From Selaginella moellendorffii (lineage: Eukaryota > Streptophyta > Lycopodiopsida > Selaginellales > Selaginellaceae), in assembly GCF_000143415.4 (NCBI RefSeq), contig NW_003314284.1:1158984-1222983 (forward strand): a stretch of 64,000 nucleotides of DNA. Direction: 5' to 3'. The notes below the pieces were generated by a model. That model saw nothing but the letters and a program-made list of their open reading frames with translations, was not told the origin of the DNA and did no database searches. Each line of letters opens with the position of its first letter. Position 1 is the first letter of the stretch. Positions 1 to 12,377 of this stretch are shown here, piece by piece. Both the position numbers and the translations under genes were made by a program.

Positions 1-3000
1 GCGGACCAGACCTTGCAATTCGTCCAATGTTGACCCGAGTTCTGGGTCAATGGCCTTAACATCGTAAAGGTCCAGTTCCTGTCAAACCGAAAACAATGTT
101 AAGTAGCAGAAACTAAAGAGTAGCGAGTAAGTACCTGTCCAAGAACAAGCTTGTAAAAGGGGATGGAGAAGGGAAGATCCAACAGACGTCCATCCTGTAA
201 AGCTTTGGCCATGACTCTCCCAAGCAGTCGGAAGTGTTCCACTGTTTTCGTGTATCTGGCGTCAGTCGACGCGGGGTGCCACGGCCGTGGAAACAAGCCA
301 TGCGGAGCGGTCACGTAATCAATGTTCTGCTCCACTGGCTGAACACTCGCCTGATTCTCTGACGGTTCGTCCAACACATCCTCGTTGATGTCAGGCATCT
401 CAGTGTCTGCTTGCTGAGGCGAGCCCGGACGAGATTCCGTACGCCACAGATCCAAAGAGTTCTTCTGAAGTTCACGACTAACCAGCGTGTAAAACTCCAG
501 CGTAGGCCCCAGACCTGTGCCAACCTCCCCGAAGTACTCCACTTCCAAAACAGCCTTGTGACCGGAGTAAAGCTCCATAACCTTCGCAGCCGAGTCGAGA
601 ATCCGCGTCCTGGAAACGCGAACTTTCTGACGTTGTAGCCTGCCAACTCGAAGCTCACGTTCGTTTGCAGAAGATGTCCCGTCTGCACTCTGCTGCTGCT
701 GCAACCGCTGGAGAGCACGAGAAAGGCCAAACGCAGTCGAATGGAAGTACTGCCTCCTCGTCTCGAACGGGAAGAGAAACGGACACGCTTTAGTCAGCTG
801 GTGGCACCACGCCGGCAAGCCGCCGCTGCAGAGGGCCAGGGCGTCTTGCATCTGACGCGCCAGCTTGGGAGTTAGTTTGCTGCTAAGGAACTCTTCCTGT
901 AGAACAGACGCCCCTCCCGTTGATGCCTCACTGAGGCTGAGACTTGATACTTTGCCTTCGGCAAAGGCGTCTATCACCCCTTGAGCACGTAAGCGAGGAG
1001 CCAGTCTGTTCAAACCTTCCAACACCCGGAGCAGCAGTAGGATGTTATACGTCGAGCTCGACTTATCTAAGTCACAAGGCAGTTCTCCTTGCAATATAGC
1101 GTCCAAAAGTGATGCTTGTTGCAACCCGTCTAACCCCTGACTACTGGAACCGGCCACCCCAGACTTAGTGCTACTAACCCCTCCTGGAGAAGTCTTTTCA
1201 GTCGGATCAGCTCTCTGATAAGTTATCGTGTAAACCTCGTCCCACAACCTGCGGCCGTGGCCTAACGGATGATCTGGTGCTGCATATCGTTCGTCGTCAT
1301 CTTCGTCCATGGCTGTTTGTCTTTGGATTGCCTGGAAAATAGTCAAGGACCTGTTGAGCAGTTTACCACCCAGATAGAAAGACAGCTTTGGAGGCACGTT
1401 AGCGGAAGCGATAGCTGCGAGAGACTTGCGATCTTTGCTGTTTTTTGAAGCATTTGCGCCAGCCATTGCAGCCGCAGCAAACGAAAGAGCACCCTTTCCA
1501 ACAGCAGCGGTCGCTCTTGATCCACTTGCCCCTGTTCCTATTAAGACCGGCGTACTTGAACCTGCAGCACCTGTGCCGAAAGGAGATGGAGTCTCGCTCG
1601 TGGTGGCACTAGTCGCAACAGCCCCTGCATCCGCAGAATCTCCCAGTTGCACATCATGCACACGATCACCGACGCAAACTTCAGCTGGCTCTTCACCGAA
1701 AAGCTGCACACAAAAAAATCATATAAGCAAGATTTGAAAAATATATCTAGCAAGCTGTAGAAACTTACTTCCTCTTCGTCCTCAGAGACATCATCCTCGT
1801 CCATTGCTACGGCGTCCTCAACTTCAACAGGAGACGCGTCTGCATCGTCATCCTGGAACATAAAATCGTGTCAACAGGGGAAAACACGAAAAAAGAGACT
1901 TACCTCGCTGTCAATGGGTGCCCGTTGTTTTGTAACAGCTGCCGAAGCTGCCGCAGCAGCAGCTCTCCTTCTAGCAGCCGCATTACGAGTTTCAGGACCC
2001 CGACTTTCAGTAGTTGCTCGAGCTTCAAAAGTTTTAGCCTTTCCCTTGCCTTTAGACGGCGTTGCATCGCCACTGCCAGCAGCAGCTGTACGTGATCTTG
2101 TAGAAGGCCTTGATGGAGTCGATGTTGAGGCCGTCGGAGTAGTCGACGCAGGTGGAGAAGAAACACAGTCGGAAGATGCTGCAACCGTCGACGAGGGAGA
2201 ACTGTCGTGTCTTTTAACTCGAGACCATAAGAAGTCTTCAATGGCAGCCAAAGTAGCCAAAGGTTCAATAAGGACCACGTTCGTGGAGTAGTCACGAAGA
2301 ACCTTCTCACCGGATGCTCTGCAAAGTCGCAGTTTGAACGGTTGAGTTAACGCACTGAGGCCGGCAGCAATACTTGCAGTACTTCCAGTTGCACGAGGAC
2401 CATGGCTCAAAATAACAGGAAATCTTTCCAAGGAGCCAAGCGCGTTTTGTAGTTTCCGCACCAAAACCGTCAAAGGCGCTTCTCTAATGTCGGATGAAAG
2501 GGCCACAGCAAGGAAGTTTTTTAGCCTGTTCAGAGCCTGCTGCCTCGATCTGCCATCCACGGAACCGCAAGACAGATAGTTCAGCAGCGCACTCACAATG
2601 CCACTGTTGACAAACTCAAATGTAGAAACGCCTTCCCCGTTTTCGAGTTCCCCGAACACTCCAGATATAGCAGCCAGTAACTGTTCCTCAGATAAAGAGG
2701 TCGTTGAACCACAAGCTTTGGCTTTCCCTTTCCCTTTCCCCTTCACTTCCGGAGTAGAGTCTGCAGTCAGCTTGGAGCAAAGAGATTTAAGCCTGCATAG
2801 ACTTTCCGTTGCCCCGCCATCTGTAATTCCGTTGCAAAAGTGAGCCCCCCTCAAAAACTTGGCTTTTGCGACCGCAGTTGAAAGGAGTCCAAGACGTGCT
2901 GTATGCAGAGGAGAATCGGCATTTGGTGGCGAGCCAACTGGAGCACTGCTGGAACCACCTGGATCATCTGGATGAACGTCACTCGTGCTCCCAGAGCGAC

Positions 3001-5437
3001 GTCGACCAGACGTAGCACGACGGGTCTTCTGAGAATCCGAAGTCTTTCCCAGTTGTTGCTCGCATGCAATCAAGGTATCAATGGCATGCACGACACCCTC
3101 CTTCACGAAGGTCTTCGCAAAAACTCCTGGTAGCTTTTGCATCAGCAACTCGGTGATGTGAAGAGCAGTGAGTAATACGGAAGGATCCTTCGAAGCTAGA
3201 ACCCCGGCTAGAAAGCTGATAAAGAAATAGTTAGTACACAATACCGGATTGTCTAGAGCACGCACCTAGATATGTTTGTGTCTTTGGAGAGAGAATGTAG
3301 CATTTCTGGTGTACTGAAATAAAGAAGCTTATGAATGGCAGCTAAACACTTGTGTCGCACCGAAGAAGTTACACTAGACCCATAAACCTGCAATTTTTTA
3401 TGTTACAAAACGGAAAACCGAAAAGAAAGAAATTTCATGACACAACTAACCTGAACCAGCACTGGAAAAAGATCAGCTCCAAATCCCAGCAACAGTTCCG
3501 GACGATCTTGCAGGAGCTGTATCCGAGGCGATGCTTGGGTCACCTTAGAGGACGACGTGCTGTCCACTCCATTTGGCAATGGCGCGGCACCGACATCAGG
3601 AACAGGTGGTAAAAGCTCGTTTACAAGGTTCACAATCTCGAAGAGCTGAAAGACAGAGTTAGCGCGTAGCTTCTGGTTGTAGACAATTTACCTGTTCAGG
3701 AAGCCTGCTGATAGAAGGAGCAACGGACGTAGTTGATGTTAAGCCAGCTCCAGTTAGAATATCTTTAAGTATGGAGCTTATATTCAGTAATAGCAGACTT
3801 TCAGACGCCGAAGCAGATCCACTCGCACAGCTAGAAAGGAGACGAATCAAACCCTGATACATTAGCGTTAGCGTTATCAGACTTTTGCAAAATATGTCCA
3901 TTTACCGTGTATGTCGAAGCACTCAACGAAGTTTGAGGAACCATGGCGCCGTTTGGGTTGCTAACAGAGACGAGTCGTGCAGCCAACGGGATTAGCCCAT
4001 GGGAGCAAAGCACGTCTATTTTCTCCGATGAGTTTGCAAACGAGTCTGCAATCCGTGTGAGACACAGAGAAGCATGATCCACCACCTAGATAAAGCAACG
4101 GTAAGTAGAGTACTAATACGAAAAGCATCGACGACATACTTTAGGATCCTGGTATTGTAATAAGTTGGTCAGTATAGGAACGGACTCCATAACAAAATTC
4201 ACACCATCAGATGGAAGCTGCCTGCATATATTAGCGGCCGTGGAAACAGCAACCCTCTGACAAAACAGACATCAGCGAATTTCTAAAAACTGCAAAAATT
4301 GTCCTACCTGAACCCCGGTGGAGAAGAAGTCCAAATACGAGAGAACAGCAACCAAAGCTCCCGCTCGTAGGCACGCTGCCGGGTGTTCATGGGATATTTT
4401 CTCTAAAGCTTGTAAAGACTGGTGATCGTAAAGTGTAAGTACCGGAGAGAGAAAAGCACAAAGTATAGAAAGGTTACCTGTTCCGCAAGATCGATATACT
4501 CAATTGAGAGAAGCCGTGCACAAAAGCAAGGAACCGCCCCGTAGTGAACCACCGCAGCGCAGGACGAGGGGAGCACGTCACAGAGGTGTGTAAGCGCCCT
4601 GGCTGCCAGCAGCATCACATCCGGATTGTACTCGTGGTTCAGGAGGCTGACGAGCACCGGCACGAACGAGTCCACCGAGAAGCTACTCAAAGACTCCTCC
4701 GTGCCGATGGAGAGCAGCTCGCACAGCTGAGACAACGCCTCCAACTGCCGCCCCTCCTCCCCCTCGGCCTTCAACCCGGAAAGAATCCGCTTCAACCGGC
4801 TGCTCTGATGAGCCGGGGTCGACGATGGCAAAAACTCATCCAATCCAGCGCCCAGCTTCCGGAGCAAACCATGCAAGGCGCTGCTAGCCGACGCCAAGTT
4901 CTGTTGCAAGGTGCTCACGCCATCGCCACCATCGTCGTCGTCGGCCTCGACGGAAGCTCCGGCGGCCCGGTCCCTGGCATCCCTGTTCCTACACGCCTCT
5001 TTCTCCTTCCCCTTGTCATCCTTCTCGCCGGAGCCTCGCAACACCTTCTCCGACCCTCTATCGTCGTCCTTGTCATGCTCGCGCTTGCTCGCCTTATCCT
5101 TGTCCCTCCTATCCCTCCGCGACCCCCCCGACTCGGGTGGAGTCAAATCCATGCTACCACTACCCTGAGCTGCTGCTGCTACACTGTTACTTACAGAGGT
5201 CCCCGCTTGAGACGCAGTGTTCCTCCGAGTCGATGGCCTGGATCGGCTGCTGGAAGCTCCCGCCGCCGCTGCTGCTACTGGCGCTGGTGCTGGTGGCGCC
5301 GCCGCCGCCGCTGCTGCCGCGCCGGAACTAGAACTAGAGGCGCCGACGCGCACTCGCTTGGAAGCTCGCGAAGACGATTGCGCAGGTGGTGGCCGCCTCC
5401 CAGTGGCCTCGGCCCGCTTACGGCTGCGCGTTTCCAT
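1..5437 (-). CDS. UPL3: HECT-type E3 ubiquitin ligase, UPL3/KAKTUS-like (3' end outside window)
   Basis: Transfers ubiquitin to substrates through a C-terminal HECT domain. Eleven exons read in phase: complement(<1..78, 135..1703, 1769..1852, 1904..3215, 3266..3387, 3451..3645, 3692..3853, 3906..4085, 4140..4256, 4308..4418, 4478..5437), giving about 1630 codons inside the window. The N-terminus is low-complexity Ser/Ala/Arg-rich, with an Asp/Lys-rich stretch near residues 110-170. Armadillo-like helices follow (for example VVDHASLCLTRIADSF near 4085), then Ser-rich linkers and an acidic patch near 1769-1852. The HECT domain begins near 560-520 (LEVEYFGEVGTGLGPTLEFY). The catalytic Cys lies beyond base 1. 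UPL3 is about 1880 residues and UPL4 about 1500, so length and layout favour UPL3. Introns are 46-65 nt. The start Met at 5437 opens the long first exon and no earlier in-frame Met was chosen. Confidence 0.92.
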
Positions 5438-6330
5438 AAAAAAATCCCGATCTCTCGTGCCGCGCCGTTGTGGCGATCCTTCTCGTCACACCGCCGCCGC
5501 CGCCGCCGCTACTGCTGCTGCTACGCTGCGCCCGCCGCCTCCTCCTCCGCACTGCGCGAAGCACACACATCACACAAATTCAAACCCTAACCCCAACCAA
5601 CAAGGACAAAACCAAAGGAGAGGAAGAAGAAGCTCTTTCTCGATCGATCGCTCACCTCGCCGTGGATCGATCCATGGGAATCCCGGGGCGCTCGATCGAG
5701 GCAGTGCCGCGGCGCCCTCGTCTCGTCACACACCACTCCCTCCGCCTCGCAATTCCGGCAAACACACCACTGCCCTATATTATTGTCATGCTTAGGATGC
5801 AATAAATCACTTTTTATCGCGTGTTTATTCGAATCGAATCAAACAAAGGAAGAACGAGGAAGAAGGAAGAAAGGAGGAAGAAGGAAAAAAGGAGACCAAA
5901 ACTTGTCGCTCCCTCCCACCGCGTTGCAGGACGCATTAGGCTACTAACATTCTATCCATCAATCCATCTATCGATCGGTCCAAGCCAATAAAAAATTTGT
6001 TTTTCTCTTTGTTCTTGGTGGGTGGTGTTCATCATCATGTACAAGGATTTGACGAACTGATCGATGGGTGTGTGTATGTGTGTGTTTTTCTTCTACAAAA
6101 AAAGACACATATGAGAGAGCTCGCCAGAGAGCCTTCGAGTAGAAAAAAAAAAAGTGTGAAAGATTGATTCTCTACAAATGCTGCGGCTGCTTGCTCTTCC
6201 AAAGCTTCCATTTTAGAACTTGTGATGGTGGTGGATCTGGATGGCGATGAGTGGCGATTGTTATAATCTCCCAGCGCTGGATATGGAACTGTGCGTGATC
6301 GATCCCAAAAAACCTTGGCATCGTCGCTCC
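5438..6330. other. Intergenic: UPL3-like 5' leader/promoter and 3' flank of the DUF1639 gene
   Basis: No gene was recognised. The part next to UPL3 is rich in CCG/CTG triplets and GATCGATC-type runs, with a telomere-box-like CCCTAACCCC near 5585. From about 5810 it becomes AT-rich, with GAAGAAGGA purine repeats at 5845-5895 and a short TG repeat near 6069-6085. The DUF1639 polyadenylation region must lie here, but no single signal stands out. Confidence 0.5.
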
Positions 6331-8536
6331 TCAATCCGACTCACTGTCCACACTCCCCATAGCTTTCAATCCCCGCGGTTTCTGACGCACAGCAAACACG
6401 ATCTTGCGTGAGCCATCGTTCAAAACATCGATCAACGCATCGATCAAGCCATCGATCAACGATTGAATGGAGCAAACCAAACAAGAAAAGAAAAGAAAAG
6501 AAAACGCTCGCTTACCTTCTTCATCGATTTCTTCTCTCTCACTTCGTATCGCTCTCGCGTCAAGTCACAGAGCCACATTCCAGGGCTACAATACTGTAAC
6601 GAAACGAAAAGAGTTAGCTCAAGAACATTAAAAAAAAAAAAAAAAAACTTTGCAAGCCAAGAACACGAAGAACTTACGTGCAATGTCTTCTCGACATGCT
6701 TGGTCCGCCGCTTGGGCCGCTGCGGCAGCTTGGATCCCTTGATCGCCAGGAAATCGTCCTCCTTCTCCTTGCGGGACAAGGAGATTAAGAACTTGGGCCA
6801 CTCGAACAGCTCCATGTTAACCTTCTCCTGGGCGGAGGAAGCACCACCAGCACACCCCTTTGGATCTACCGCCGCTACCGCCGCCGCCTCCGCCGACTGA
6901 TCTTGGGCCTGCCCCGGATCGTCATCGCCGCCGCCACTTCCGCCGCCACACTCCCCCGCCGGGGACGAGGATGGCCGATCCCCCCGGCTGCTACTGTTGT
7001 TGGCGGCGGCGCCGTGGTGGTTGTGATGGTGCTGCTGCTGGTGGTGGTGGTGTTGGTGGTGGTGCTTGTGGGGGTGGATTTGGGCGGCGGGCTGGGCTTG
7101 ATCTTGGGGCGATTGCTGCTGGTGGTGGGCGTGATTCTGGTGGTGGTGCTGCTGCTCGTCGCTGGCGCTGCTGCTGCCCCCGCCATTCGCTACCGCCGCC
7201 GCGGCATTGCAGGCATCGCCGTTGTTCCTGCCAAGCAACACGCCAAAAGCCGTTATCATCACGAATTTTTGCCAAACAAGACCCAACGAGGAAGAGCAAG
7301 CACACAAAGGGGGAGGAGGAGAGAGAAAGTGGGAGTGATAAAAAAAAAACAGGTAACAAAAAAATTGAAACCCAAAGCGACGATGTATATCCAGCTAAAA
7401 CCTTAAAGATCCAATCCAAGCAAGAACTATTAACACCAAGGCACGCAGGAAAAAAAAAAAACCAAAAAAATAGGGAAAAATTGGAAGAAATGCCAAGAAA
7501 GAAAAGCAAGAACACCAATCAGTCAATCCGACCGATCGGTTCGATCGATCGGGCGGGGGGCGAGATCCTCCCCCGCGCCGCCCATCTAGATCGATCGATC
7601 GCGGTGGATCACACTCTCTTGACTCACTCACCTCTTGATGGAGTTTCCTTCGAGTGGCGCCATGCACGACGATCTGGAGGAATGCGCCGCGGGCTGCCGG
7701 GCGGCGGCGGTGGTGGTGGTGGTGGTGGTGGTGGCGGCGGCGGTGGGGATGGCCGCGGGCGCCGCCGCCATCGCCACCGCGCTGGATCCGTGCTGCTGCT
7801 GCTTCTCCGCGCGCACAACCCTCCGATCCGCGCGGATCGCCATCTTCTTTGACGACTCCTCGTGGTGGTGTTGTTGGTGGTGGTGGTGATTGGTGGCGGT
7901 GTTGTTGGCGGAGCTGTGGTGGTGCTGCGGCACCACGGCCGCGCCGCCTCCTCCTCCCTTGGTCGCTTCCACGACACGCCCATTCCGCTGCCTCCGCCGC
8001 TGCCCCCACTGGAGAAGCCCACTGGGCTCGTCGGGGCTCTTGCGCTTGTGCCCAACGCCGGATTCCAGAGCATTCGCCTCCCCGTTGCTCCGCTCCGCTG
8101 CGCCGCTCGACGCCATCGCCGCCGCCGGGCTGGGGGACGAGGCCATCGCCGCCGCCGTGGAAGCTCCTCCTATCGTCGTCATCGCCGCCGTCGCGCTCCT
8201 CTCCTCCGCCGCCGCCGCTTTCGAGGAGGGAGGGGGGAGATGGAGGAGGTGGTGCGAAGAGGGCGAGGGAGATTGATGCGGATGGGGGTGGCTGGAGCCA
8301 AGATCTTCGTGATTGCTGCCGCCTTTTGCCACCGCCGCTACCGCCGCTACTGGCGATGGCCGGGTGGGCGACCCGCTCTTGAATCGGCCGCCCAGAGTGT
8401 TGAGAACAGGGCGGCCCTCGAACATGCTGGCGCCGCTGGTGGTGGTGATGGTGGTGGCGTTGCTGGCGGCGTTGGCGCCGCCGCTCCCTCCCACTCTGCT
8501 GCTAGCGCCGGATAACCGCTTCCCATTCTCTCCCAT
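6331..8536 (-). CDS. DUF1639 family protein with His/Gln-rich low-complexity middle
   Basis: Plant-specific protein of unknown biochemical role. Four exons read in phase: complement(6331..6381, 6516..6593, 6678..7227, 7632..8536), giving 527 residues. The first two thirds are low complexity: Ala/Ser/Thr runs, a poly-Thr stretch and His/Gln tracts (CAC/CAG triplets, 7010-7180). The C-terminus carries the DUF1639 signature: WPKFLISLSRKEKEDDFLAI, then KLPQRPKRR, then YCSPGMWLCDLTRERYEVRE, with a short last exon reading PRGLKAMGSVDSESD. The domain is split by an 84-nt intron after KTLH. The first intron (404 nt) is unusually long for this window and the third (134 nt) holds a small repeat. The family is usually 200-400 residues, so this one is enlarged by homopolymers. 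The basic C-terminus suggests a nuclear location, which is inference. Confidence 0.85.
6413..6465. repeat. Short intronic tandem repeat, CATCGATCAA unit
   Basis: About four imperfect copies of a 12-15 nt unit built on CATCGATCAA lie within intron 3 of the DUF1639 gene. This is simple sequence and no function is implied. Confidence 0.7.
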
Positions 8537-9060
8537 TCAGGAAAATCCACAGCAAAACTCCACACCACAAAAGAGCATGCTCCTCCCTCTCGGATTTCTC
8601 ACTCCCAATTCCTCCTCTCGCGATTTTTTTTCTTCTCTTCTCGCTGCGCGTCTCGAACACCACTCTCGGGGACAAATCGGGCACGCGGATTGGGCGCGCG
8701 GCCGATCTTCCTGGGCCGATTGGAAACGCGGCCGATTTGCGCCGGGAAAGAGGAGAAACGAGGGAGACGAAGAAAAGGAGTGAGCACGAAGTAATGGAGA
8801 GAAAACAGCAAAGAGAGAATTCCTTCCTACAAGGGCTCCCAACTCTCTTGTAGATCGGTTGCCGTACGTACGACCGCGTTGCGGCGAAATTCGGCCAGTG
8901 GCCCAAAGCCCGCCCTAATCGAATCTGGCGGCATATTCGCACCATCGCTCTTTTTTTAAAAATCCAAGTAAAACCGGCTAGGGCTCCTGGCAAGCGGATT
9001 GAATTATTTCCAATTTCTCTATCCTTCGCTCGAGCGAGGAATCGATGCTTCGAGACTGTG

Positions 9061-9931
9061 CTAGAACTGGAATTCGGGCTGGAATCTCTCGCTGTAGAGC
9101 TGCCAGTGCCCATAGCGAGGGAGTTCTGGCTCGTCCAAGCGCGGGAGAGGCTTGAGGAAGCAAGGGACGATCGAGCTCGCCGCTTCCACCGCCGCATTGG
9201 ACAGCCCCTGGCAGCCACGCAAATCTAAGTGGCGGATCTTGGAGCAGCCGTCTAAGATCGATTGGAGGTCCGCATCCGAGAGAGCACCGTTCCTAAATTC
9301 CAGAACTTCCAGCCCCGGCATCGCATTTGCGAATGCCGCGCCCTGCAATGCGCGGTATCCTAGGGGAACAAGACGGCGACGATCGGGGGAATTCATCTTG
9401 AGACTCACCAGGGATTTGCAGGGCTTGAAGCATTCGAGCGAGATGCACTTGGTGTTGGAGAGATCCAGTTCCCGGAGCTCCGGGCACGCTGCGGCGATGG
9501 CAGCGCCTGCGACGTCGGTGAGGTTGGGGCTGTCTCTCATCGAGAGCGATTGGAGGCGCGGACATCTGGAATTCGAAACGAATCAATCAAGTCCAGCGAA
9601 AACGGGAGAGCACTTACTTCGAAGCAACGTAGACGAGGGCCGCATTGGAGCAGTGGCGGGCGTGGAGCTCGCGGAGGCCTCCCCGGCTCCAATCCACCAC
9701 GTTTTTCACCATGGCGTCGATCCTCTCCTCGAATTCGTCAGTGGACCAGAGCGCAACCTCGAGCCTCCTCTCAAAGCATTCCTCCACATTTGCGACATCC
9801 CAGCAGGCGGGATCTGTGGCGGCATCGCGCCAGGCTTTGCATACGAGCGTCGCAGCCGCATACCTGTCCTCGAATCCAAGGCGACGGAGGATGTGCACCA
9901 GGATCTCACGCGGCAGCTCTTCTCTATCCAT
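9061..9931 (-). CDS. F-box/LRR protein (FBW2/SKIP19-like)
   Basis: Probable substrate receptor of an SCF ubiquitin ligase. Two exons, complement(9061..9565, 9618..9931), encode 272 residues; the 52-nt intron joins in phase. The F-box spans residues about 3-45 (LPREILVHILRRLGFEDRYA, then CKAWRDAATDPACW). Leucine-rich repeats of cysteine-containing type follow (LRELDLSNTKCISLECF, IRHLDLRGCQGLSNAAVE). The protein ends soon after the last repeat. The substrate cannot be told from sequence. It lies on the same strand as the DUF1639 gene with about 520 nt between them, so the two are probably separate transcription units. Confidence 0.88.
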
Positions 9932-10741
9932 AAACCGGAAACCCTAATCGTTTTGAAAATAATTAGTTCCCAAGCTTGGGTTCTGTATATCCTAGATAAA
10001 GATTTTAGTTTTCCCTCCACTATCCAAATTGCTAGGTAGTGGCAACCCAAGTAGCCTGGTTGTAAACTTGTGGCTATTGTGCTTAGATAAGATTTTTAAT
10101 GTTTCCTCCACTTGTAGATCACCTCAATGTGCATTCTCTATATTGTTATACTCTACATAAAAGTCAGTATGTTTGTGGTAGGTTGATCAACAAAAAGGGG
10201 TTTTTCATGCCTAGAAAAACTGTAAGAAATTATCGATTAAAATTGATGCATTTTCAAAAATTCCTTAAAATATAGTTACAAAGAAATAAGATAAATATAT
10301 CCAATAAAACTTTGAGAATACCAAACACTTAGTGTTCAATTCAATTTCTAAAATTAATACATCCCAAGAGCATTAAAACATTTTTTATTCTCTGTCATAC
10401 AATCAACAAAATGAGTAACATTTTCATGTTATATAATGCAATGAAATTATTAAATTATAGATTTTTAGCTTTCCTAACAACACTATCTAACAAAGTAGAT
10501 GATATCTTAATATTTTCATTAGGCATAAATATTGAGAGCTAGTAAATCAAATTGATAATTCATTTTTTTATGATATAATTAATAAATTAATTTATTATTC
10601 TAATTTTATATATATTACACATATATATTAAAAGAAATTAAATCAAATAGATTATTGTCATTTTTCAAATTAGCACAAGTATCTAAGAAACTAGAAGAAT
10701 AATATATTATATAAGTGTTAAGAGTGACTAAATCAAATAAA
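9932..10741. other. AT-rich intergenic stretch
   Basis: Upstream region of the F-box gene and the edge of the repeat block. It is strongly AT-rich from about 10200, with no open frame of note and no recognisable element. It ends at the target-site duplication TCATT of the retrotransposon. Confidence 0.5.
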
Positions 10742-10746
10742 TCATT

Positions 10747-12362
10747 TGTGAGACACAAAATCCCTAGGCCCCAAAGTCGAGTTGGAAGGGTGCCACGTGG
10801 TAGTGGCCGAAGCGAAAACCAAACGAGCGTAACACGTTTGGACTAAAAGCTCCGACTTGAAAGGTCGAGAGCGGGAGTGGAACTCCCAACAAAGTGCTCG
10901 AGGAATGAGCACGAAGCGAGCCATAAACGAGGCTCTAAAAAGGGACCCGAAAGGACCAACACATGACACGTGGAAGAGTCCGAGATGGACCCGAGATGGA
11001 GTCCGAGACGGAGTCCGAGATGGACCCGAGATGGAGTCCGAGATGGAGTCCGAGATAAAGTCCAAGATGGACCCAAGATGGACCCGAGATGGGGTCCGAG
11101 ATGGAGTCCGAGATGGAGTCCGAGATGGACCCGAGATGGACCTGAGATGGAGTCCGAGATGGAGTCCGAGATGGACCTGAGATGGAGTTCGAAGTCGAGA
11201 CCGAGACCAGGACCGAGACCGGGACCGAGACCGAGACCGAGATCGGGACCGAGACCAAGACTGAGGCTGAGGCCGAGACCAAGCCCGAGCCCGAGTCCGA
11301 GTCCAAGTCCGAGTCCGAGTCCGAGTCTGAGTCCGAGTCCGAGTCCGAGTCCGAGTTTGAGTCTGAGAGGGTGAAAGCCCAAAGCGTTCGTCTCCCAGAC
11401 CCTGGGGGGTTTGGTGAGCTCCAAAAGTATAGTAGGGGGAGGACTGCAGTGGAGCCAGTTTGGCCAGGAAAGGCCAGTTTGGCCCAGGAAGGCCGGACCC
11501 AGTGTTGGGTGATGAGCTGCCCACTGGGAAGTCCAAGACTAGAGTGAACATGGATCGACAAGCGGGGTAGCTTGGTGAAGTGTTCAAGAGCCGGCTCTAG
11601 TTCCCCCGGGAGATCGACTGGCCGATGCTCCCAGTCCAAGTGTGGGTGGCACTTCCTACTTGGATACCGGTCGTGGCTCAACGGAACCTCGCTCTAAGCC
11701 CATGGCTAGAGCACCTAAAGGCGAAAGGTGGGGAGAGTACCCACGGGGCTCGCGTAGGCCCACGGTGTTCCGAAATATTGTCCCGGAGTCCCAAATGGGG
11801 AAAGGAGGAGGAACAGTCCTCTAGTGTAGTGACTAAGGATACAGTCACATGGTGAGGAAGTCCCAGAGGACCATGGGACTTAGTGGTCGGGCCGGTGGGC
11901 CTTGATCTAGTGGCAGTGTTGGCGAACATGGCCATAGATAGAAAAGGGACTTGGTAGGAACTGACAAAGGGATATTGGGGAAGGCTATTCCCCATGTCTG
12001 TGGGCATCCTAAGGATGCTAAGGAGTGGATATAGGATGACCACTCGTGGACGGATGGCCCAGTCTTGGAGAGACGGGATTGTGATGCAAGTGGTATTGGA
12101 CCACTAGTGCGGCAAAGGTGAATGGGCATGGCCTTAGCGTAACGGGCCGATATGTCAGTGGCACCTTTGGGTGTCGGTCTTGGGACCGGACACGTGGAGC
12201 ACTTGGACCAGGTGCAAGGGTTGAGTGGCATGGATGCCATTCTTGGGACTAGCAAGTCCCAAGTCCTGAATGGGACTTATGGAGGTTGTGAATGAGACTC
12301 CTCCAAGTGGTCGGAGGTGCCGTTAAGTGACTAAAGTAAAATGGAAAAATTAGTCACTTACA
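10747..12362 (+). repeat. 5' LTR
   Basis: 1616 nt, made of a 229-nt head, a 395-nt minisatellite and a 992-nt tail. Begins TG and ends CA. Head and tail lengths match the 3' LTR exactly; only the minisatellite differs. Confidence 0.92.
10976..11370 (+). repeat. Minisatellite inside 5' LTR
   Basis: Two-part array. The first part (to about 11190) is built from 11-12 nt units of the forms GAGATGGAGTCC and GAGATGGACCC. The second is built from hexamers such as GAGACC and GAGTCC. It stays open in several frames on both strands, which produces long spurious Ser/Arg-rich or Pro/Arg-rich translations; it is not coding. Confidence 0.9.
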
Positions 12363-12365
12363 ATT

Positions 12366-12377
12366 TGGTATCAGAGC
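12366..12377 (+). promoter_or_regulatory. Primer-binding site for initiator methionine tRNA
   Basis: TGGTATCAGAGC is the standard plant retrotransposon complement to the 3' end of initiator tRNA-Met. It lies 3 nt after the 5' LTR ends. This site fixes the element's orientation as plus. Confidence 0.93.

Noticed and set aside
6860..8515. Plus-strand open frames rich in Arg, Gly and Val opposite the DUF1639 gene
   Set aside because: GC-rich triplet repeats keep the antisense strand open; the minus strand carries a recognised domain and a consistent exon chain.
10742..11681. Long minus-strand open frames rich in Ser/Arg and Leu/Gly over the LTR
   Set aside because: They are read-through of a stop-free minisatellite in several frames at once, in a position of the LTR that does not encode protein.
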